Positions 15,878 through 22,870 of a stretch of 62,674 bases of DNA are shown here, one piece after another. A model generated the notes under the pieces. It saw only the letters and a program-made list of their open reading frames with translations, was not told the origin of the DNA and ran no database searches. The stretch comes from Clostridia bacterium (GTDB lineage: Bacteria > Bacillota > Clostridia > Christensenellales > Aristaeellaceae): contig JAGBDE010000016.1 of assembly GCA_017937655.1 (NCBI GenBank), positions 1 through 62,674 of the forward strand, written 5' to 3'. The position numbers were made by a program, and so were the translations under genes. The stretch's first letter is position 1. Every line of letters begins with the position of its first letter.

Positions 15878-18450
15878 TCCCCGTCTCCTCCTTTCACAAC
15901 GTAATTCCGGGCGGGAACGTGAACGCCGTCAACGCCGCGGCTCTTGTCACCGTAGTTGACGTACACCTTGGTGCCGTCTTCGTAGGTGGTAATGGTGATG
16001 GTTTCGGTGCGCTGCTCGTGGTCCACAATGCGCAGCTGGTTCAGGCCTTCCATATCAGCCTGGAAGCGGGTGACCATTTCGATGGTTTCCTCGTCCCATG
16101 CGTCATAATGGGCTGCGTAGTAACCGGAGTGGAGCGTATCCTGCAGGATTCTGGTGTCTTCCTTCATGAAGGTGAAGTTCAGACCGGCGCCGCTTTCAGC
16201 GCACTTGAGCAGTTCCTGCCAATGGTCCTCGGCCAGGTTAATGGGAGCGCCGGTGTAGTCCTTCAGGCCGTGGAGCGCAATCTGGTAGAAGGGCACCATC
16301 TGGTCCAGAATGGAGTACTTGGTACCGCTCAGATCCATATCGGTGATCAGGTCTGCATAAGGCACGGCGTAATCGTTACCGGTGCGGATCATGATGCTCT
16401 GGCCGGCGGCCTGGGCTTCTTCCATGGTGGAGATGTTCATGGACTTGACCTGCTCGCGGGTGACGGTTGCCTTGGGGTTGTAGTCAGCACTCAGCAGGCT
16501 GCCGATGTCGCGGAAGGCAACGCCGTAGGCTCCAACTTCTCCCAAAGAGTTGATCAGGTTGGTGGCGTTCTCCTGAGCGTAAACGGGCTTGACCAGATAG
16601 ATCTTATCCTCCGGATCAAGCCAGTCGGCCTCCAGGTAGGTGACCACGTCGTAAGGATAGAACACGACCTGCTCGCGGGTGGTGTAGCGGGCTGCGTTGG
16701 TGAAGGGAATGAAGCCGTCGAAGATGTCGCTCTGATAGGCGAAGCAGTTGACGCCGTCGAAGTACAGCGGAACGTCCTGCTCCTTGGCAAACTTGACCAG
16801 GGCTTCCATGCCCTTCTTGCCGCCCAGGGAGTTGACAATCTTCACGTTCCGGAACACCTTCTGGGTAACGCCGCCGTTGGCCCAGCCGCTGAAGCGGACG
16901 TTCAGGTTCTTGATGCCGCCTTCCTTCAGCTGGCCGATCATTTCCTCGGTCTCAGCGAAGGTGGTGACAGGAACCACGGAGTCGATAGGCAGACCGAACT
17001 TGACCACGGTCTTGTCGATGGCGCCTACAACCTCCACGGTGACGGGCACTTCCTCGGAGGAGGTATCGTCCGCCATGAGAGGATTGGAGCGCAGGTACTC
17101 GCCGTAGCTGGTGGCCATGTCCACGTAGCTGCCGCTATCCACGAAGCGATAGCGCTGCACGATGGTGTCCGTGGGGATCTGCTTCTCATACATGTAAACC
17201 AGAGAAGCGGTCTTGGCGGAAACGTTGTACTGGTCGCTGTGCAGTACGTTGTACTTGGCGCAGATCCAGTTGTAGCTGTTGTAGCGCATGCTGATGTCAG
17301 CCTGCACGCCGCCGTAAGCGCTGCCGCCTTCCATCACGCAGATGAAGGAAGCATCGTTCTTGCTGACGCCGAACACCGGGAAGGTGTTGCGGGTCTCGGT
17401 GATCACTTCCTTACGGACGGTGGCGTAGTCCCAGCCGTAAGTATTGGCATAGTAGGTGTTCTGGGCCAGCTTGCCGTTGTTGAAGTTGATCAGCGCGCCG
17501 CCGCCTTCAGGCACGAACATGAAGCCTTCATCTTCCAGACCGGCCGCGCCGAACATGGGCAGCGGGGTCACGTAGGTGATAGGATAGTCCGGCATGTAGC
17601 GGATCTCGCTGTAAGGCAGCTCCACAACCAGGTCATTGCCTTCCAGGCGGTAGATCATGTTGATGTTGAACACAGGGTTGCTGCTTTCCTTGCTGCCTGC
17701 AACCAGCTGCTGGTCCAGCTCAAAGTCCTCCTGGGAGTAGTTGACCTCGGCAAAATACTCCTCAATCTTCTTCTTGCCGTTTTCCTTGACGTCAGACTTC
17801 AGAATGTACAGAGGCTGGTTCACAACCTCGGGGTACATGGCGATGATCTCGTCCTTGTTCTTCTTGGAGTCAAGCTTTTCCGGCTCGTAGAGAGTGTAGT
17901 TACTGGACAGCTTCTTCTTGGTGGACTTCTTCATCTGATCCGTGAAGGAGACGAAGCGTTCCTTGGTGATGGCGGTGGGAATCAGGTAAACCTTTTCAAT
18001 CTTGCCGATGGCGTAGTTTACCTTGATGGAACCGTCTTCCAGCTGTTCAATGGTGTAGTTGCCGTTTTCAACGGAATACTTGTAGTTGTTCATTTCCACC
18101 GCGCCGCCGGAGGTGGCGTAGGTGACCAGAACGGTGGCCTGCAGGTTTTCCTTGTTGGCGGCCAGGGCCACGGAGTCGTCCGCTGCATCGGCGGGGTTGG
18201 ACAGCCATTCTGCGCCGGAAGCCTTATCCGTCACCTTGAATTGGGTGGTGGTGGGGTCCAGCTCAAACAGCAGGGCGTCGTTCTCCATGACGAGGGGCTC
18301 GGCCTCGCCCTCATAGTAAATGATGTCAGGCTTGGCAATGTTCACTTCTTCCGTCTCGCTGAACAGCGGGATGATCACGAAGAACACCAGCGCTGCAGCG
18401 GCGGCCAGTACAAGGAGCCAAAGAATCAAACGGGAAATGACCTTTTTCAT
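15874..18450 (-). CDS. Large membrane-anchored DUF5696 protein, putative glycan-acting
   Basis: The 858-residue product has an N-terminal transmembrane anchor (about 8-30) and an extracytoplasmic region of about 825 residues. It begins with a beta-rich domain (LFELDPTTTQFKVTDKASG onward, about 55-400). A segment with TIM-barrel-like rhythm follows (NLNVRFSGWANGG, DVPLYFDGVNCFAY, YGVAFRDIGSLLSADYN, about 530-720), then a C-terminal beta region ending RGVDGVHVPARNYV. This architecture fits the DUF5696 family, which sits beside sugar transporters in Clostridia and Paenibacillus-like bacteria. I infer a surface glycoside-acting enzyme or receptor. Catalytic residues cannot be assigned with confidence. 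Confidence 0.75.
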   Translation of the reverse strand: MKKVISRLILWLLVLAAAAALVFFVIIPLFSETEEVNIAKPDIIYYEGEAEPLVMENDALLFELDPTTTQFKVTDKASGAEWLSNPADAADDSVALAANKENLQATVLVTYATSGGAVEMNNYKYSVENGNYTIEQLEDGSIKVNYAIGKIEKVYLIPTAITKERFVSFTDQMKKSTKKKLSSNYTLYEPEKLDSKKNKDEIIAMYPEVVNQPLYILKSDVKENGKKKIEEYFAEVNYSQEDFELDQQLVAGSKESSNPVFNINMIYRLEGNDLVVELPYSEIRYMPDYPITYVTPLPMFGAAGLEDEGFMFVPEGGGALINFNNGKLAQNTYYANTYGWDYATVRKEVITETRNTFPVFGVSKNDASFICVMEGGSAYGGVQADISMRYNSYNWICAKYNVLHSDQYNVSAKTASLVYMYEKQIPTDTIVQRYRFVDSGSYVDMATSYGEYLRSNPLMADDTSSEEVPVTVEVVGAIDKTVVKFGLPIDSVVPVTTFAETEEMIGQLKEGGIKNLNVRFSGWANGGVTQKVFRNVKIVNSLGGKKGMEALVKFAKEQDVPLYFDGVNCFAYQSDIFDGFIPFTNAARYTTREQVVFYPYDVVTYLEADWLDPEDKIYLVKPVYAQENATNLINSLGEVGAYGVAFRDIGSLLSADYNPKATVTREQVKSMNISTMEEAQAAGQSIMIRTGNDYAVPYADLITDMDLSGTKYSILDQMVPFYQIALHGLKDYTGAPINLAEDHWQELLKCAESGAGLNFTFMKEDTRILQDTLHSGYYAAHYDAWDEETIEMVTRFQADMEGLNQLRIVDHEQRTETITITTYEDGTKVYVNYGDKSRGVDGVHVPARNYVVKGGDGE

Positions 18451-18465
18451 TTTCTTCTTCCCTCC

Positions 18466-19152
18466 TTAATACAAACGGAAAGCGATCTCGCGATACAGAG
18501 ACACGAAGTAGCTCAGGGCATCGCTCAGAAGGCTCAGGAACACAAGGATCAGGAAGATGATGATCAACGCGCCAACCACGGTGACAATCAGGAAGATGAT
18601 GGTCTTGCCGGGGCCGTAATCGTGCACCTGCATCAGGCCCACAAACGCCAGCAGCAAACTCCAGACGATGGAGAAAGTCATCAGCACGGTGTAGAAAGCG
18701 GCCTCATCAAAAGCGATGATGTTGCTGACAAACACCAGTGGCAGCTGAATGATGACGTAAGGCACCAGCGCGTAGCACATGGCCATGTAGATGTCGCTGA
18801 AGCGGCCCTTACCATCAAACAGGGTGGTAAGGCTCCAGTTGGCCACGCACAGGATCAGGAAGGGGAACAGCAGCGATGCTGCCTGCTCAAACACGTTGAT
18901 GTACTGCAGGGGGGCGCTGATGAACTGGAAGTTGGTGTACATCAGCTTCAGCACGCGGGTGACCAGGAACAGGACCAGGAAAGTGGTGGCAGCAGCGATG
19001 GTGCCCCGCTTTTCGTGTACCAGATCCCAGAAACCATCAAAGGGATGGGTCATGACGTGGAAGGCATACTTGACAGATTCCCAGTAGCGGTTCCACTTTT
19101 CGTTCTTGGGCTTCTTCACGGCAGGATTACTTTGCAATTTGGCTGCGCTCAT
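18466..19152 (-). CDS. YIP1-family membrane protein
   Basis: A 228-residue protein with a soluble N-terminus of about 45 residues and five hydrophobic segments (about 50-66, 92-112, 125-147, 155-177 and 190-215). WNRYWESVKYAFHVMTHPFDGFWDLVHEKRGT just before the first span is the typical entry of YIP1 (PF04893) proteins. It overlaps the NHL-repeat gene by 26 bases and precedes the DUF5696 gene by 15. Bacterial YIP1 proteins have no assigned function. Here it may be the membrane partner of the NHL and DUF5696 proteins. Confidence 0.8.
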   Translation of the reverse strand: MSAAKLQSNPAVKKPKNEKWNRYWESVKYAFHVMTHPFDGFWDLVHEKRGTIAAATTFLVLFLVTRVLKLMYTNFQFISAPLQYINVFEQAASLLFPFLILCVANWSLTTLFDGKGRFSDIYMAMCYALVPYVIIQLPLVFVSNIIAFDEAAFYTVLMTFSIVWSLLLAFVGLMQVHDYGPGKTIIFLIVTVVGALIIIFLILVFLSLLSDALSYFVSLYREIAFRLY

Positions 19153-20638
19153 ATGCTTCCACCTCCCATCTCGTTTTCTTCACAGTTTTGATCACCAGGG
19201 GGATGATCATGACGGCAGCCAGTGCGGCCACCATCCAGCCAATGTTTTCTTCCACCCAGATCTTGCGGTACTGACGGAAGGCTCTTCCGTAGTTGTCACG
19301 GTCATGGGCCATCTTGAAGTATTCCATGGCTTCGGGGTACTTTTCCTGACGCATCAGCGAACGGCCGATGCCGATGAAAGCCAGGTTGTAGTTGGCGTTC
19401 AGCTTCAGGACTTCCTCCCACAGGTCGGCGGAACCGTCGTAGTCGCCGTTGAGATAAGCCTCGCTGGCGTCGAAGATCAGGTTGCCGTATTCGGTGGGGG
19501 TGAAGATGGTCAGGTTGGCTTCGTTCTGGTCCAGCACGATCAGGTTCTTGCCCATATGATCGATAGCGATGGCGGAGTTGAACGCGCCTTCCTGGTTGCC
19601 GGTGGTACCGAAGGCCCAGAGCATGATGCCCTGAGAATCGTAGCCGAAGATACGGCCGCGGGTACGGTCCACAGCAACGTAAATGTCATTTTCCAGAACG
19701 GTGATGTCCACCAGCTTGGAGGGGCCGTAAGCGTCGGAGCCTTCCACCCAGTACAGCTCGCCGATGGGGGGATAACGGTCATTCTTGATCAGAATGTCGT
19801 TGCCGATGCCGTTCAGGCGGCGGATGGGCTGGGCGTTGTCCCACAGCAGGTCGTACTCGTCAAAGCTGACGTTGGTGGCATAGATGAAGGATTCATCATC
19901 CATGTAGATGTTGTAGTACTCAGTAGGAACGAAGGATTCCTGCTGGGCCCGCTGTTCCTTGGTGGTGAAGTACATCTTCCAGATGTACTCAGCGATGTTG
20001 TAGGTAACCTTGTTGGCGCCGATGTAGCCAGTGAAGGTACCATCGCTTTCGAACTTGACCAGACCCTTGTTGACGTTGGTGGCCAGGACGAAAACGCGTC
20101 CGGAGCTGTCCACAACCAGCTTGCTGGGCAGGAAGCTGAGGGATTGGTCATAGGTAGCGTCGGTGGGCTTGACAAACTCCTGGATGAAGTTCAGGTCCTT
20201 GTCCATCTTCACCACGCGGCCGTTGTTGGTATCGCAGACGTAGATGGTTCCTTCCTCGTCCACGAAAACGTCGCTGGGGGTGTTGAAGGTGGGAATGTCG
20301 CTGCCGGCAACGGTATCAATGATCCGTACCAGCTCGTAGCCCTTGGACTTGAGGCGAATCTGCAGCAGCCGGTTGTTGCCGGTATCGCAGACGTAGATGT
20401 CATTGTCGCGGACGAACATGCTCTGGGGAGTTTTCATGGCAACTTCCAGCCCCAGCCCGGAGCTATAGAGCACGGTGTCAACACGATAAGCGTCGGGCGA
20501 TTCGCGAACGTCGCCCCAGTAATCGTAGTTGTAGGTATATGATGTGGGATATCCATCGTCGGCAGCATAAGCGCTGGAGAATCCGGCCATCATGATGATG
20601 ATCGTAAGCAGCGCCAAAAGCCTGTGCATCATTTTCAC
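19127..20638 (-). CDS. Membrane-anchored NHL-repeat (beta-propeller) protein
   Basis: The 503-residue product starts at a GTG eight bases after AGGAGGAG; the ATG codons three and four codons later are too far from that site. A signal peptide (about 1-28) is followed by six-bladed NHL-type repeats: DNDIYVCDTGNNRLLQI, DEEGTIYVCDTNNGRVVKM, DSSGRVFVLATNVNKGLVKF, and ENDIYVAVDRTRGRIFGYD. A TPR-like helical pair (AFIGIGRSLMRQEKYPEAMEYFKMA) and a C-terminal transmembrane segment (about 466-486) complete it. It is probably an extracytoplasmic binding platform anchored at its C-terminus, co-expressed with YIP1. Confidence 0.85.
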   Translation of the reverse strand: MKMMHRLLALLTIIIMMAGFSSAYAADDGYPTSYTYNYDYWGDVRESPDAYRVDTVLYSSGLGLEVAMKTPQSMFVRDNDIYVCDTGNNRLLQIRLKSKGYELVRIIDTVAGSDIPTFNTPSDVFVDEEGTIYVCDTNNGRVVKMDKDLNFIQEFVKPTDATYDQSLSFLPSKLVVDSSGRVFVLATNVNKGLVKFESDGTFTGYIGANKVTYNIAEYIWKMYFTTKEQRAQQESFVPTEYYNIYMDDESFIYATNVSFDEYDLLWDNAQPIRRLNGIGNDILIKNDRYPPIGELYWVEGSDAYGPSKLVDITVLENDIYVAVDRTRGRIFGYDSQGIMLWAFGTTGNQEGAFNSAIAIDHMGKNLIVLDQNEANLTIFTPTEYGNLIFDASEAYLNGDYDGSADLWEEVLKLNANYNLAFIGIGRSLMRQEKYPEAMEYFKMAHDRDNYGRAFRQYRKIWVEENIGWMVAALAAVMIIPLVIKTVKKTRWEVEAYERSQIAK

Positions 20639-20694
20639 GGTCTTTTCTCCTCCTGTCATTGAGATGATGAAACCAAGGTCTTTTTCCGGGAAGA

Positions 20695-21915
20695 TTAGTC
20701 TTTGATACCGGAGCTGGCCATGGTTTCCAGAATCTGGCTCTGGCTCAGGATGAAGATCAGAATGGGCACGGCCATGACCACGACGGTAACGGCTGCTGCC
20801 TGACCGGTACGGGCGATACCGCCGGCCTGGATCTGCTGCAGGGCGTAAACCAGCGTCTTCTTGGCTTCGGAGTAGATAACCGTTGCGGCGCTGTTGTTCC
20901 ACAGGCTCTGCACGCTGAAGATGATCACGGTCAGCCATGCGGGCTTCACGTTGGGCATAACGATGTTCCAGAAGATGCGGAACTCGCCTGCGCCGTCGAT
21001 GTGAGCCGCTTCAATCAATGCAGTGGGCAGGCCTTCCATGAACTGCTTCATCATGAACAGGCCGATGGGAGCGGCAAACGCGGGCAGCAGAAGCGCCCAG
21101 TAGGTGTCGATCATGTTCAGTTTGCTCATGATCACGTAGTTGGGAATACCGGTCACGTAACCGGAGAACATCAGCGCGGTGACAACCACGTTGAAGAAGA
21201 ACCGTCCGCCGGGGAAATCGTACTTGGCCAGCACGAAGGCAGCCATGGAAGCAACGATCAGGTGACCGAAGGTGCCAAAGAAGGTAATGAACACCGTGTT
21301 GGTCAGGTACCGGCTGAAGGGCACCCAGCTCTGACCCATGGTCACGATCAGGTCGGAGAAGTTATCCAGGGTGGGATGTTCCGGCAGAACCGTGGGCGGG
21401 AAGCGGAACAGTTCGTCCAGGGGCTTCAAAGCGGAGCCGATGGCGAAGATCAGCGGGAAGGCCATCAGGAAGGCCACGCAGGCCAGCAGGATGTAGATGC
21501 CGATGTCGCCGCCGATGGAACGGTTGGGATGACGGCGCTTGATCAGGTGCTTCTTGACCTTCTGCACCTTCTCACCGCGGAGCTCGGCCAGGCGGCGCAG
21601 CTCTTCGGCGCGGCTGTAAGCCATCACGGGCTTGTTCAGCCAGAACTTGTCAATGTTGTTGTACACCTTCAGGCCATCGATCAGGGTGGCGCTGAACGCG
21701 GTTTCGTCCTTCAGCACAACGCTGATGGTGCTGGACATGCCGCCGTGGCGTACATTCTTGAGTTCCTTGAGTTCGCCGTAGGTAAACTCGCAGACCACAT
21801 TGCCCTTTGCGTCCTGGAAGTAGGTCTTGGCCTCTTCAGAGACCATAATGCCTTTGATTTTCTTCTTGTTAAAGTCCAGGGTACCCTTGGATTTGATAAT
21901 GTTAAATTCGCTCAT
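20695..21915 (-). CDS. Sugar ABC transporter permease, MalG type, with extra N-terminal domain
   Basis: At 406 residues this permease is about 120 longer than usual. Residues 1-85 form a soluble beta-rich segment (KIKGIMVSEEAKTYFQD, CEFTYGELKELKNV, TISVVLKDETAFSATLI) that resembles a PH-like fold. A basic helix (about 95-130) leads into the six-span core with the EAA loop IEAAHIDGAGEFRIFWNIVMP. The extension would face the cytoplasm near the ATPase and could sense or tether something. It is separated from the MalF-type gene by one base, so the two are translated together. Confidence 0.9.
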   Translation of the reverse strand: MSEFNIIKSKGTLDFNKKKIKGIMVSEEAKTYFQDAKGNVVCEFTYGELKELKNVRHGGMSSTISVVLKDETAFSATLIDGLKVYNNIDKFWLNKPVMAYSRAEELRRLAELRGEKVQKVKKHLIKRRHPNRSIGGDIGIYILLACVAFLMAFPLIFAIGSALKPLDELFRFPPTVLPEHPTLDNFSDLIVTMGQSWVPFSRYLTNTVFITFFGTFGHLIVASMAAFVLAKYDFPGGRFFFNVVVTALMFSGYVTGIPNYVIMSKLNMIDTYWALLLPAFAAPIGLFMMKQFMEGLPTALIEAAHIDGAGEFRIFWNIVMPNVKPAWLTVIIFSVQSLWNNSAATVIYSEAKKTLVYALQQIQAGGIARTGQAAAVTVVVMAVPILIFILSQSQILETMASSGIKD

Positions 21916-21916
21916 A

Positions 21917-22870
21917 TCAGGTACCCACCTTTTCCAATGCGGCAGAAATGACTTTCTTGCACAGAATCATGACCAGGAACAGCAGCGTTGCGATGGCGGA
22001 AGCGTAACCCATTTCGAAACGGCTGAAGCCGTAGTCGAACAAGTGGGTAACAACGGTACGGGCGGCGTAGTCCGTGGAGGGATAGCCGGCCAGTGCGCGG
22101 GGCACGTCGCAGACGTTGAAAGCGGAGGTGATGCTCATAACAGCACCGAACAGCAGCATGGGCTTCATGCTGGGCAGGGTGATGTGGTACAGTTCCTGCC
22201 AGCGGTTGCGGACGCCGTCCACATAACCGGCTTCATACATGCTCTTGTCAATGCCCTGGAAACCGGCCACGAAGGACAGGAAGCCAGTACCCATGCTCAT
22301 CCACAGGATGACGATGATCAGCACGGGCATGATGTATCTGGGGTCCGTCAGCCAGAGCAGAGGGGCATCGATGATGCCGAAGTCCAGCAGGAAGGAGTTC
22401 AGATAGCCGTAAGCATCGCCACGGAAGATGATGGAGAAGATGGTGTAAGCGTTACCGGCAATACTGGGGGCATAGAAGATGACCACAGCGATGGCGCGGA
22501 GCCACTTGGGCAGCTCGTTGATGAACCACGCAAACACGAAGGAGAGGATGTATCCGATGGGGCCCGTGACGACGGCGATGACGAAGGTGTTCTTCACAGC
22601 CGTCAGGAAGACCTCGTCCTGCAGAACCAGGTTGATGTAGTTCTGCGCGCCGATGAACCGGGGCTTTTCCAGGATGTTGTAGTAGGTAAATCCATAGAAA
22701 ATGGAAGTACAAATGGGAAGAATGAAGAAGGTGAAGAACAAAATGGCGTACGGGGCGAGGAACAGGTAGCATACTTTCATACGCTTGGCCTTAGACCAGC
22801 CGTAGCTGATTTTGTTAGACTTCATGGTCATATATCTTTTGGCGAAAGACTGGGTCTGCGCACTGTTCAT
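21917..22870 (-). CDS. Sugar ABC transporter permease, MalF type
   Basis: A 317-residue six-span permease with a basic N-terminus and the EAA loop YEAGYVDGVRNRWQELYHITLP (about 227-248), where Gly replaces the second Ala of the motif. It overlaps the preceding giant binding-protein gene by four bases (ATGA) and abuts the MalG-type gene, so these three form one transport unit distinct from the second permease pair at 13891-15877. Confidence 0.9.
   Translation of the reverse strand: MNSAQTQSFAKRYMTMKSNKISYGWSKAKRMKVCYLFLAPYAILFFTFFILPICTSIFYGFTYYNILEKPRFIGAQNYINLVLQDEVFLTAVKNTFVIAVVTGPIGYILSFVFAWFINELPKWLRAIAVVIFYAPSIAGNAYTIFSIIFRGDAYGYLNSFLLDFGIIDAPLLWLTDPRYIMPVLIIVILWMSMGTGFLSFVAGFQGIDKSMYEAGYVDGVRNRWQELYHITLPSMKPMLLFGAVMSITSAFNVCDVPRALAGYPSTDYAARTVVTHLFDYGFSRFEMGYASAIATLLFLVMILCKKVISAALEKVGT

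Noticed and set aside
15760..19191. Very long plus-strand open frame (1143 residues) over the DUF5696, YIP1 and permease genes
   Set aside because: It is the antisense of real genes: low-complexity His/Val/Gly/Gln composition, no ribosome site, no family match. High-GC codon bias keeps the opposite frame open.
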